Shown: positions 27,396 to 35,804 of the stretch, piece after piece
Layout of the letters: the number at the start of each line of letters is the position of its first letter
Numbering within the stretch: the first letter of the stretch is position 1
Origin: CAWATZ01 sp963784995
GTDB taxonomy: Bacteria; Planctomycetota; Planctomycetia; Gemmatales; Gemmataceae
Assembly: GCA_963784995.1 (NCBI GenBank)
Contig: CAWATZ010000002.1
Coordinates: 1,674,001-1,738,000, forward strand
Length of the DNA: 64,000 nt
Direction: 5' to 3'
The notes under the pieces: model-generated
Databases searched by the model: none
Seen by the model: the letters and a program-made list of their open reading frames with translations, nothing else
Told to the model about the DNA's origin: nothing
Made by a program: the position numbers and the translations under genes

Positions 27396-29207
27396 TCACC
27401 ACGCGATCAGCCGCAGCCCGAACCGGGCCTGGACGCCGGCGACCCCCGGCCGGTCCGCCGACGTGCCGTCCCGGCTGACGTACAGGTGCAGGGTCCGGAG
27501 CCGCGGCATCACGGCCGGGTCAGCGAACTGCGGGGCGACGTGGAACTCGACCCGCCGGGTGTACCCGAACCCGAGCGTCAGGTCCGTCAGCCGGGCCAAC
27601 CGCTCCGAGCGGATCAGCCGGTCGGCAGCCGCTTCGGTCAGCACCACGGCGTCGGTGTAGCGGTGGATCGCCCGGTCGTAGTGCCCCAGGAACGACACCT
27701 GGAGGGATGTGAGGTTTTCCAGCCCAGGCAGGGCGAGGAACCGGTCCACGTCCTCGTCTGTGGAGAGGATGACCCCTTCCAGCCGGCGGAGACACCCGAT
27801 CGGGTGTTCCGGCGCGAAGTTCGTCGGCTTGAACCGGCCGTGGTAGTCGTCGCCGAGGTCGAGGGACTCCAGCCGCGACAGGCCGGGCCACGCCGCCAGC
27901 GCCTCAAGCAACCGCGGGTCGCCCACCTCGTGCAGCCGGAGCCGGGCGAGCCGCGGCATCACCCCAGGCCGGAACAGCCCACGAAAGACCCCCGAGCTGT
28001 CGTACGCCCCGCTCTGCGAGTCGCCGCTCAGGTCCAGTTCGCGTAGCCGGCGGAGCCACCCGGTCCGCCGCATGAGCCGGAAAGCACTCGCCCCAGGATT
28101 GTGGTTCTTGAGGGTCAGCCGGGACGGTGGGGGCGCGGCGGCGATGAGTTCCACCCACCCCGGCACCTCGGGCGGGTCGTCCTCCCAGCCGTCGCGGTCG
28201 GCCCACTGCACCGCCAGCCGGCTGACCCGCTTCGCCATCGGCGAAGCGGCGAACGCACAGAGATGGTTGGCGTTCAGCCCGACCGAGGTGACCGCCGTCA
28301 GGTGCGGGCTGTGGAACACCGCTGCCGGCGCATCCGGTCCGGTCGGATTGTCCGTCAGGTCGAGGTGGCGCAACCGGCCGAACACCGCGCTGCCCGCCAC
28401 CCGCCGGAGGCCTGTGGCCGTGAGCCGGCAGTACGACAGGTTCAACCGCCGAAGGTTCCGGGCGAAGGTCGCATCCGCGACGTACCCCGCCAGCGCGTCC
28501 TTGTCCGCCACCTCGCGGAGCGGGCACGAGCCGAGGTCGAGCGACCGGAGACTGCGGAGGTGCGTGGCCGCGCAGAACGCGGCCACGGCGTGCTCGCCCA
28601 GCCCGAACCGGTCACTGAACTCGTTGTGGAGCTGGAACCGCGTGGCCGGGCCGAGCGCCCGCAGGTTCCTGACGTGGGTCGCGGCCGCCAGGCTGGTGAG
28701 CCAGGTCTCCACGTCCTCGTGGCCGAACCGGTTGACCACCGCGAGTTCCCGCACGCCGGCGAACGCCGGGTGGCCCACGACGGCCCGGATCGCGTCCGCC
28801 TCCAGCGGGTCGCCGTGGTCGCACGTCCAGCCCGTGGGCACCTTCACCAGTTCCAACCGGGGGGCCGGCTCCGCCCGGAACAGCTGCTCGCCGTGCTCCA
28901 GGAACTGCTCGGCGGTCATCCGGACGCGGCAGAGGAAGCCACGGTGGTAGTCCCTGGTCACCAGGCGGGTAGCCCAATCCCCAAGCCAATCGGCCTCGTG
29001 CTCGGCGGCCAGGTCGTCCGCCCTCCGGAGTGCGTCGGTCCGTTCGACCGTCCCGGGGCGGAGCCGGGCGGCCCGGCACTGGAGGCGGATGAACTCCGCC
29101 CGCCCCGGCTCCCCGTGCTCGTCCAGCCAGTCGGCGAAAACGAGCCGTGGGGTGTCGTCCCGGGGGGTGTCAGCGATTGCGGCGACGAATGCTTCACGAT
29201 TGGTCAT
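27396..29207 (-). CDS. TIGR02996-type leucine-rich-repeat protein
   Basis: This 603-residue protein has the N-terminal Gemmata repeat-companion motif (EAFVAAIADTP, PRLVFADWLDEHGEPGRAEF, IRLQCRAARL). About ten leucine-rich repeats of RI-like form follow (LRRLNLSYCRLTATGLRRVA, FGRLRHLDLTDNPTG). There is no signal peptide. Such proteins are numerous in Gemmata relatives; their binding partners are unknown and they are probably cytoplasmic scaffolds. The gene stands alone with divergent and convergent neighbours. Confidence 0.88.
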   Translation of the reverse strand: MTNREAFVAAIADTPRDDTPRLVFADWLDEHGEPGRAEFIRLQCRAARLRPGTVERTDALRRADDLAAEHEADWLGDWATRLVTRDYHRGFLCRVRMTAEQFLEHGEQLFRAEPAPRLELVKVPTGWTCDHGDPLEADAIRAVVGHPAFAGVRELAVVNRFGHEDVETWLTSLAAATHVRNLRALGPATRFQLHNEFSDRFGLGEHAVAAFCAATHLRSLRSLDLGSCPLREVADKDALAGYVADATFARNLRRLNLSYCRLTATGLRRVAGSAVFGRLRHLDLTDNPTGPDAPAAVFHSPHLTAVTSVGLNANHLCAFAASPMAKRVSRLAVQWADRDGWEDDPPEVPGWVELIAAAPPPSRLTLKNHNPGASAFRLMRRTGWLRRLRELDLSGDSQSGAYDSSGVFRGLFRPGVMPRLARLRLHEVGDPRLLEALAAWPGLSRLESLDLGDDYHGRFKPTNFAPEHPIGCLRRLEGVILSTDEDVDRFLALPGLENLTSLQVSFLGHYDRAIHRYTDAVVLTEAAADRLIRSERLARLTDLTLGFGYTRRVEFHVAPQFADPAVMPRLRTLHLYVSRDGTSADRPGVAGVQARFGLRLIAW

Positions 29208-29478
29208 AAACGTCCTCCCGCGCCAAAACCTTACCGGGCCATTGTCGAGGCGGAGGCCCCGTCGTGCCCGACGTCTTCCGCCGCCGCTCCGCCGGATCCG
29301 TAAATCGGCCCCGAAACGTGTCTGCGCGGTTTGATGGCCACAATCAATATAGTCACGAGACGGAAGCTTACCAATTCAAGGGTGATGCCGAGGATGACGG
29401 GGCCGTTCACGGCTCCTGGGTGTACAATGCTGCCCGGTGGCCCTGCATCTGAGCCTGCGCGTTCGTGGGGGGGCGGCG

Positions 29479-30219
29479 ATGATTCGGTTCCAGTGTCCCT
29501 GCGGTTGCGGCGGCGTATTCCTGTTGCCCGACGAATTGCAGGGACGACCGTGGCGCTGTCTCTTTAACCGGAGGAAGCGGGTGAAGGTGGACGGAGTTCC
29601 TGCCCAGGAGGCGGATTGGTTGGCCTGGTCGGACCCCCGCGTGTTTCTTGGGTTTACCGACGCACCCACCGATCCCACCAGCCGCCGCAAGAGACGCTTG
29701 CTCCAGGCTGCTTTCTGTCGCGCACGGGACCGATTGACGACCCAGGCCGACCTCCTCGCTGCCGTGGACACCCTTGAACGGCACGCCGACGGCCAGGCCG
29801 GGCGCAAGGAAGTGCGGGAGCAGCTAACGCACCTGGAGAGCAATTGGGAAAGGTTGCAACGCCGTGGCTGGAAAAAGACGCTCATCTTCGTGAGGAACGG
29901 TTTGCGGAAAGCCGTCTTTTTTGACTACGCCAACTCGCAGAGAGAAAAACAGACCCACTGCCACCTGATCCGCGACATCTTCGGCAACCTATTCTTTAAT
30001 GCCGTGGCGGCGCCGGAATGGCTGGCGTGGAACTTCGGCACGGTGCCAACCCTCGCGCAGTCGATCTACGATGACCGCGCCTTCGACCGTCTGCCCATCC
30101 TCGCCGATGCCCTGGAGGATGCCGGTTGCACCAACGCCGCCATCTTGAACCACTGCCGCGGCCCTGGCCCGCACGTCCGCGGCTGCTGGGTGGTGGATCT
30201 GCTTCTGGGCAAAGAGTAG
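29479..30219 (+). CDS. Gemmata-type unknown with N-terminal CxCG motif and RGCWVVDLLLGKE tail
   Basis: This 246-residue protein starts MIRFQCPCGCGGVFLLPDEL at 29479, chosen because the ribbon-like motif begins there. Its C-terminal ~60 residues (TLAQSIYDDRAFDRLPILA, CRGPGPHVRGCWVVDLL) match a module often found at the end of Gemmataceae proteins, including TIGR02996 ones. The middle is basic and helical. The function is unknown. The tail module beside a divergent TIGR02996 gene suggests they belong to the same poorly known system. Confidence 0.75.
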   Translation: MIRFQCPCGCGGVFLLPDELQGRPWRCLFNRRKRVKVDGVPAQEADWLAWSDPRVFLGFTDAPTDPTSRRKRRLLQAAFCRARDRLTTQADLLAAVDTLERHADGQAGRKEVREQLTHLESNWERLQRRGWKKTLIFVRNGLRKAVFFDYANSQREKQTHCHLIRDIFGNLFFNAVAAPEWLAWNFGTVPTLAQSIYDDRAFDRLPILADALEDAGCTNAAILNHCRGPGPHVRGCWVVDLLLGKE

Positions 30220-30265
30220 TCCGAACATCTCCATGGCCTCAAAAGTCAATAGGCGGACAATCCCC

Positions 30266-30283
30266 GCGGAAGGTTTTTTCCGC
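30266..30283. terminator. Short bidirectional terminator-like hairpin
   Basis: A GCGGAA/TTCCGC stem with GGTTTT loop lies between the stop of the plus gene at 30219 and the minus gene ending at 30296. Confidence 0.45.
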
Positions 30284-30295
30284 TCAAGGAAACAA

Positions 30296-32125
30296 TCAGG
30301 TTCCCGGGATGAGCACCGTGCGGTTGCAACTGGGGCACTGGATCTTCTTGCCGGCCAGCGTCCTCCGGGCCTTGAGCTGTTTGCCGCATCCAGAACACTC
30401 GAGGGAAATGGATGAGGAGGCCCTCGATGGTTGCTCCCGGGGGGCCGCGACGAGTGCCGTTTCGGGCTGGTTCCGAGCCCGGCGGCGGAAGTACAGGAAG
30501 AGACAGGCAGCCACCGGCAGGACAGCCAGCAGACTCCCCGCGCCGATCAAGGACCAGGGAACCTTCCGTACCTGCTCTGGGGAAGGCGAAGGGGGATTGG
30601 ACGCCTCCGCCAAGGCGTTCTCCCGCGCAGCCGGGGCGGGCCGGGACGTCTCGGACAACCAGTCGGCGCGAATGCGGAAGTCGGTCACGCGAACGTCAAG
30701 GGCCGCTCGGGGACCGCCGGTTCGTCCAACAATGCGGACGTTTTCCAGTTCGGTCGCGCCCAGCCGATACTGCTGCAACAGGCGGAACTCGTTGCTGCCG
30801 GCTTCCGAGACGAAGTAGGAAACGACCGCGCCGTTCCGCACCAGGCGCAGCCGGCCGGTCCTGGCCCTCGCTGGAAAAGGCCGGCCCTGCGTGGGCTTGT
30901 TGCCGCCGGCATCGCTGGGCAGGGACACGTGGGCCCGATAGTGGGGTGTATCGGCCTCCCACGTCACCCGCGAAAGAGCGGCCACGTGGTTTTTCTTCCG
31001 CTCCAAACCAACGTCCACCGTCAGCCGGGTGGCTTCTCCCGCGTCCGCCGGTGCCGGTTCCTGGAGGACCTCGAAGCCCACGGTGATTTCAAAGTCCCCC
31101 TTCGCGGACACGCCGACGGTCACGCCATTGCCGCGCCGCACTCCCGCGAAACCGGCGGGCAAGCGGATACGCAGCCCGTCCGGCTCGAACTGGACACACT
31201 GCGGGGCGTCCGGTCCGAACAACGTGATCGCGGCCGGCTTTTCAGGGTTGCCCTTGAACGAGTGGTAATACTCCTGGGGATACTCCTTCCTGGGGGGTGC
31301 CTTGTCCAGCGTCGGCTCCACTTTCTCTTTGGCTGGAGACTCGGCCAGGGGCTCGGGCCCCTCTTCCGGAAGGTTGGTCAGCGCCTGGGCCCGGATGCGC
31401 AGGTCCGTGAAGCGGACGTCAAGAGCCGCCCGGGCGTCGCCGGTGATCCCAACCAAACGGACGTCCTGCAAGTCCTCGGAGCCAACAGGGTACTTCTGCA
31501 ACAGGGCGAAATCGCCGTCCCCCTCCACGGCATAATAGGCAACCACGGCACCCGCGCGAACCAGGCGCAGCTGCCCGGTCCTGGCTTTGCTGGGAAGGAC
31601 GTTCATGTCCGTCTCGATTTCGGCGTTCTCCGGCCGGCGCGTGACCCAGGTCAGATACGATGGGCCCACCTGCTGCACGACCTGGCGCGACAGCGTCGCC
31701 TGGTAAAGCCTGGATTTGTTCAGATGAGCCGTCAGCGTGAAGCGCGTTTGCATCCCGGCGTCCCTGGGCTCGGGTTCGTGCAGGATCTCGAAGCGAACTG
31801 TGATCTCGAAGTCCCCCTTGACGCCGATGCCCGTGAAGAAGCCGGTATTGGGACGTGGCCCCGGAAAACCCGCCGGCAACGTCAGCCGCACGCCGGCCGG
31901 CTCGAACTTCACGCATTGCTCGGCCTTCGGGCCAATGAGCCGGAAGCCTGGACCTTTTTTGAAACCCCCTTTGAGCGAGTCATGGTACTCCTGCGGATAC
32001 GCTGGCTTTCCCTCAGCGTCGGTCTTGACCTGGGCGAAGACCCCAGAAACTACGGCTGACCAGGAGACGACCAGACACAAGAGCGCGGCCGCTGCCCGAT
32101 ACGCTTTGAAGACCAAACGGTTCAT
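30296..32125 (-). CDS. Secreted two-domain beta-sandwich protein with TM and zinc ribbon (intact copy)
   Basis: This 609-residue protein starts MNRLVFKAYRAAAALLCLV at 32125; GAGGAGGG ~6 nt upstream decides the start. A signal peptide is followed by two DUF1583/LamG-like domains (FEPAGVRLTLPAGF, VKGDFEITVRFEIL; FEPDGLRIRLPAGF, AKGDFEITVGFEVL), each ending in the ALDVR(F/V)TDxRIRA signature. Then come a TM (WSLIGAGSLLAVLPVAACLFL) and a CSGCGKQLK...CPSC ribbon. It is the intact counterpart of the frameshifted gene at 10308-12060. It lies 40 nt after kinase 6, whose outer domains are of the other type, so the unit contains both sensor types. Confidence 0.85.
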   Translation of the reverse strand: MNRLVFKAYRAAAALLCLVVSWSAVVSGVFAQVKTDAEGKPAYPQEYHDSLKGGFKKGPGFRLIGPKAEQCVKFEPAGVRLTLPAGFPGPRPNTGFFTGIGVKGDFEITVRFEILHEPEPRDAGMQTRFTLTAHLNKSRLYQATLSRQVVQQVGPSYLTWVTRRPENAEIETDMNVLPSKARTGQLRLVRAGAVVAYYAVEGDGDFALLQKYPVGSEDLQDVRLVGITGDARAALDVRFTDLRIRAQALTNLPEEGPEPLAESPAKEKVEPTLDKAPPRKEYPQEYYHSFKGNPEKPAAITLFGPDAPQCVQFEPDGLRIRLPAGFAGVRRGNGVTVGVSAKGDFEITVGFEVLQEPAPADAGEATRLTVDVGLERKKNHVAALSRVTWEADTPHYRAHVSLPSDAGGNKPTQGRPFPARARTGRLRLVRNGAVVSYFVSEAGSNEFRLLQQYRLGATELENVRIVGRTGGPRAALDVRVTDFRIRADWLSETSRPAPAARENALAEASNPPSPSPEQVRKVPWSLIGAGSLLAVLPVAACLFLYFRRRARNQPETALVAAPREQPSRASSSISLECSGCGKQLKARRTLAGKKIQCPSCNRTVLIPGT

Positions 32126-32165
32126 TCCAGACCCTCCTCGGCGTTCCGAACGGCGGAACACGGAG

Positions 32166-34904
32166 CTATCTCTTCTCCCCGGCCGCATCCGAGAGCAAGA
32201 CCATTCGCATGAGACGGATGCCGAGCTTGCGGGTGTCCTTGATCTTGGGGTCCACCTGGGCCGGGACGAAAGACGAGCCGCCCAGCTCGATGCAGATGCT
32301 GTCGCCCAGGTCCACTCCCGCCAGCGGCAGCTCGGCCGACCAGACGCTGTTCGCCTTGACCACGCCGTCGAACAGTGTTTTGCCGTTGACCGTCACCCGC
32401 ACCCGGTATCCCGGCACACCAGGCACGTAGGCGGACACGGCCAGCGCCCGCGGCTTCTTGTCCCCAAGCGGGACAGTGATCTGGGCTGAGCCTTTAGTCC
32501 AGCGGCAGGGCTGCCCGCCTAACGATTCCTGCTCGAGAAAGCCCGCTTCCTTCACTCCGGGAACGAAACGTGAACCCAGGGGGACGTCCAGGAAGGAATG
32601 CGCCAGCTGGGAGGTCTTTTCGCCGCCATTTCCTCCCAGCAGCGTGATCGCGCGCACCCGGACGCCCAGCTGTCGGGAATCGTTGGGGATCGCGATGGGG
32701 TTGCTCTCGATCTCCACCACCAGGGACTCTCCCAGCTCGGCGGCGTTCAGATCAACCGTTTGTTCCCACCAGTGGACGTCAGTGTCCACAGTCTTTTCGT
32801 TGACCCGTTCGCGCCCGTTGACCTTGATGCGCAGCCAGGTGTTCTTCGGTCGAAAGAGCTGCACCAGCATCTCCCTGGGACGCACCTTGGGGTCCAGAGG
32901 AATCACCAGACGTCCCCGCCCGTCCGTCCAGCGGAACGGCCCCGCGCCGTTTTTCTCATCCTTGTGAAACCCCGAATCCTCCAGCCCCACAAGGGAGCGA
33001 TTGCCCACGGGGTAGTTCAGGAAGGAAGGGGGCGGCTTCTCCTGGCCCTGGCTCAGCAGCGTGATGGCAAACACGCGCACGCCCAGCGCTCTTTCATCGT
33101 CGTTCTGCCCTTGAGTCACCACCTTGGGAACGACGGTGCTGCTCGTCAGCTCCACGACCACCCGGTTTCCCAGCTCGATGCCGCTCAGATCAAGCGTTCG
33201 TTCCCACCAGGGGTCTTCTCCGGAAAAGGGGGGCTCGCCGACGACCTGGCGGTCGTTGACGTGGATTTGAAAGGAGACGGTCTTCGGCCGCCGGACCTTG
33301 ACGAACAAGGCCTGAGGCCGCTCCCTGGTGTCCAGGGGAATCACTAGCCGCGCTTTCCCGTCGGTCCACCGGAACGGTCCCTCCTCGTTTTGTTCGTCGT
33401 GGTAGAACCCCTGCTCCTCCACACCGTCCACCGCCTTGTATCCCAGGGGAACGTCCAGGAAGGAACGCCCGGCACGCCTCGCCACCGAGAAGAGCTTGAC
33501 GCTGACCAGAAGCAGGACCAGCCCCAGGACGGCGCACCCTGCCACGATCCAGACCATCAGGCCGGCACGGTTGGACGCCGGGGCCTGGAGCTTCGGCACG
33601 CGCACCGCCTCGCCACACTGGGGACATTTCACCTTCTTGCCAGCCAGCTCGGGCTTGACCTTCAGGCCCTTGGCGCACTCCGGACAAGCCAGCGACAGCA
33701 TGATTGAGTCTCCTTCTGCGGAGGGAAGCGGTGGAGGAGGCAGGACTGGGGCCGATACCCCCGCCTGACGCAGGTGAGCGAGGTAGCCCTCCAGCAAGGC
33801 TTGAACCTCGGCAGCGGTCTGGATGCGCTGTTCGGGCTCCTTGGCCAGCAGGCGGGCGATCAGTTCCTCCAGCCAGGCCGGCACGTCCGGGTTCAACTCC
33901 CGGACTGGTTTCGCGGCCGCTGCACTGACTTTGTGCAAAACCCCCGCCGTGGTCGAACCACGGAAGGGCGGCTGGCCGGTACACAGGGCGTACAGCACGC
34001 TGCCCAGGCTGAACAGGTCAGCGCGGTGGTCGATGTGTTCGCCCGTGGCCTGCTCGGGAGCCATGTATTCGGGAGTGCCGGCCACCACCCCGGCCTGGGT
34101 TAGGCCGACGTCGTCCACCATGCGTGCCAGGCCGAAGTCGGTGATCTTGACCTTGGCCAGGCCGTCCTCCAGCAGCAGATTGGCCGGTTTGATGTCCCGG
34201 TGGATCAGTCCCTGACTGTGAGCGGCTGCCAGACCGGAGGCGGTTTGCAGACCAATGCGGACGATTTCCACCGCCTCCAGAGGCCCGGTGCGATCCAGCC
34301 GCTCTTGCAGCGACTCCCCGGCCACGTACTGCATCACCAGGTAAGGCAAGCCAGCGACTTCGTGGACGCCGTGAACCGTGACGATGTGATCGTGGCAAAC
34401 GGCCGCCGCGGCCTGGGCTTCGCGGGTAAAGCGGCGGCGGGCGTTGACGCTGCCGGCCAGGGCGGGGGACAGCACCTTGATGGCCACCAGCCGATGCAGG
34501 GCCGGCTCGGACGCCTTCAGGACCACGCCCATGCCCCCCTGACCGATCACCTCTTGCACCTCGTAGTCGCCGAGCAGGCCCAGCAGATCGGGCCGAGGCG
34601 AGGGCGTCAGGAAATACAGCTCGATCGGCTCATCCGAGGTTGTCCGGGTCTGAGGCTTCTCCTGCCGCAGCCGGTCGATCACTTGCAGCAGCGTCGGATC
34701 GGCGGCCGCCAGGGTCGGATCGCCAACGCGCCGGCCCTGTCCGCGGAACCCTTCCCCGCACTCGACAGCCTGATCGAGGCGCTGCTGGCAGATCGGGCAC
34801 GTCTCCAGGTGGCTCTCGAAGTGCTGCCGCTGCTCCGGCGGCAGGTTGACGTCGAGCAGCGATTGCCAGCTGTCCAGGCTCGGGCAATCCGGCGGTGCTG
34901 GCAT
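32166..34904 (-). CDS. Membrane Ser/Thr protein kinase 6 with three tandem beta-repeats
   Basis: This 912-residue protein has a SHLETCPICQ finger (32-39), a kinase domain (GQGGMG 121, K143, HRD 235-237, DFG 256-258, APEQ), a zinc ribbon between kinase and membrane (CPECAKGL...CPQCGEAVRVP), a TM (IVAGCAVLGLVLLLVSVKL), and three ~120-residue outer repeats (EQGFY/EDSGFH/EAGFL start, RWTDG, ARLVIPLD, LGVRV.AITLL end). The catalytic loop-to-DFG linker is the short native form (LLLEDGLAKVKITDFG). This shows what the other kinases looked like before palindromes entered. The outer repeats resemble carbohydrate-binding sandwiches, but I cannot assign a family. It is separated from sigma 6 by 128 nt holding a long hairpin. 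Confidence 0.92.
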   Translation of the reverse strand: MPAPPDCPSLDSWQSLLDVNLPPEQRQHFESHLETCPICQQRLDQAVECGEGFRGQGRRVGDPTLAAADPTLLQVIDRLRQEKPQTRTTSDEPIELYFLTPSPRPDLLGLLGDYEVQEVIGQGGMGVVLKASEPALHRLVAIKVLSPALAGSVNARRRFTREAQAAAAVCHDHIVTVHGVHEVAGLPYLVMQYVAGESLQERLDRTGPLEAVEIVRIGLQTASGLAAAHSQGLIHRDIKPANLLLEDGLAKVKITDFGLARMVDDVGLTQAGVVAGTPEYMAPEQATGEHIDHRADLFSLGSVLYALCTGQPPFRGSTTAGVLHKVSAAAAKPVRELNPDVPAWLEELIARLLAKEPEQRIQTAAEVQALLEGYLAHLRQAGVSAPVLPPPPLPSAEGDSIMLSLACPECAKGLKVKPELAGKKVKCPQCGEAVRVPKLQAPASNRAGLMVWIVAGCAVLGLVLLLVSVKLFSVARRAGRSFLDVPLGYKAVDGVEEQGFYHDEQNEEGPFRWTDGKARLVIPLDTRERPQALFVKVRRPKTVSFQIHVNDRQVVGEPPFSGEDPWWERTLDLSGIELGNRVVVELTSSTVVPKVVTQGQNDDERALGVRVFAITLLSQGQEKPPPSFLNYPVGNRSLVGLEDSGFHKDEKNGAGPFRWTDGRGRLVIPLDPKVRPREMLVQLFRPKNTWLRIKVNGRERVNEKTVDTDVHWWEQTVDLNAAELGESLVVEIESNPIAIPNDSRQLGVRVRAITLLGGNGGEKTSQLAHSFLDVPLGSRFVPGVKEAGFLEQESLGGQPCRWTKGSAQITVPLGDKKPRALAVSAYVPGVPGYRVRVTVNGKTLFDGVVKANSVWSAELPLAGVDLGDSICIELGGSSFVPAQVDPKIKDTRKLGIRLMRMVLLSDAAGEKR

Positions 34905-34937
34905 GGTCTTCCCTCTGATAGTAAATGCGAATCAACA

Positions 34938-35012
34938 GGCGAGCGGCGCGGCGTGAGCCCGCCGGTGGAAACCGCGGCCCGGCACCGGCGGGCTCACGCC
35001 GCGCCGCTCGCC
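34938..35012. repeat. Perfect 30-bp inverted repeat between sigma 6 and kinase 6
   Basis: The arms at 34938-34967 and 34983-35012 are exact reverse complements with a 15-nt loop, in the same family as 4262-4335. In the sigma 6-kinase 6 mRNA this would be a very stable hairpin. It could uncouple kinase from sigma expression. Confidence 0.92.
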
Positions 35013-35032
35013 ATCCTCTCCTGGGTCGGCAT

Positions 35033-35623
35033 TCACGGTTCCTGCACCGACTGAACCAGCTCCCGCAGCCGGGCCTGCACCCGGCTGCGGGCCACGTAAA
35101 CCGCCGCCACGCTCAGTCCCAGGTCGCCGGCCACCTCTTTGCTGGGCTCGCCGGCAATGGCCGTCCGCCAGAAGGCCTGCCAGGTGCTGACCGTGACGTC
35201 GCGCCGCACCTGTTCGCAGGCCCAGGCGAAGACGCGATCCTCCCACTCGGTCTCCCACTCCGCCTTGCCCATCGGCGCCGGGCACTGCTCCAGCAGCTGC
35301 TGGATCGCGGTATCGCCGCTGGCGTGCGACCGGACCTCCTGGGCCGAGCGCCAGTTGGACAGCTTGTGCCGGACAACGGTGAACAGCCAGTTGCGGAAGG
35401 CCCCGCGCTGGGGGTCGTACTCCAGCCGGCCGATGGCCCCGGCAACCGCACCAAGCACCTCCTGGCATAGGTCGGCGGCGTCGGCGTCCTGCAAGCCCTG
35501 CTTGCGCGCATAGCCGTAAACCAGAGGGGCGTACAGCTCGACGAACTGGTTCCAGGCCGACGCATCCCGGGGGTTGCGCAGGCGCAGCAGCAGGCTGGCA
35601 CGGGTGGGAGGGATCTCGGCCAT
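35033..35623 (-). CDS. ECF sigma factor 6 (kinase-linked planctomycete type)
   Basis: This 196-residue protein starts MAEIPPTRASLLLRLRNP. Region 2 has GLQDADAADLCQEVLGAVA and LEYDPQRGAFRNWLF; region 4 has GLSVAAVYVARSRVQARL. A TACAATCCAG -10 box and the shared leader lie upstream. The 128-nt distance to kinase 6 is the longest of the set. Confidence 0.92.
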   Translation of the reverse strand: MAEIPPTRASLLLRLRNPRDASAWNQFVELYAPLVYGYARKQGLQDADAADLCQEVLGAVAGAIGRLEYDPQRGAFRNWLFTVVRHKLSNWRSAQEVRSHASGDTAIQQLLEQCPAPMGKAEWETEWEDRVFAWACEQVRRDVTVSTWQAFWRTAIAGEPSKEVAGDLGLSVAAVYVARSRVQARLRELVQSVQEP

Positions 35624-35722
35624 TGGTCCTCGCGACAGCTCCTCTAGTTCCAGTACCGTCAGGTCGCGGAAACCTTACACGGCGACGGATGCTTTTCCGC
35701 CCTGTGTGCGGACGGCCACTGG

Positions 35723-35728
35723 ATTGTA
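35723..35728 (-). promoter_or_regulatory. Probable -10 box of sigma 6
   Basis: TACAATCCAG on the minus strand, ~100 nt before the ATG. It aligns with TATAATCCAG of sigma 1 and sigma 3. Confidence 0.45.
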
Positions 35729-35764
35729 GATGAGACAGCGGAGCGAAGATAGGAGTCTGCCAGG

Positions 35765-35795
35765 GAGCCAGCACGGCCGGCAGCCGTGCTGGCTC
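35765..35795. terminator. Hairpin downstream of kinase 7
   Basis: 13-bp perfect arms (GAGCCAGCACGGC / GCCGTGCTGGCTC) with a 5-nt loop lie 9 nt after the kinase 7 stop. It probably terminates the sigma 7 unit, although there is no U tract. It may also be a dispersed repeat. Confidence 0.55.
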
Positions 35796-35804
35796 GAAGG
35801 CAAA

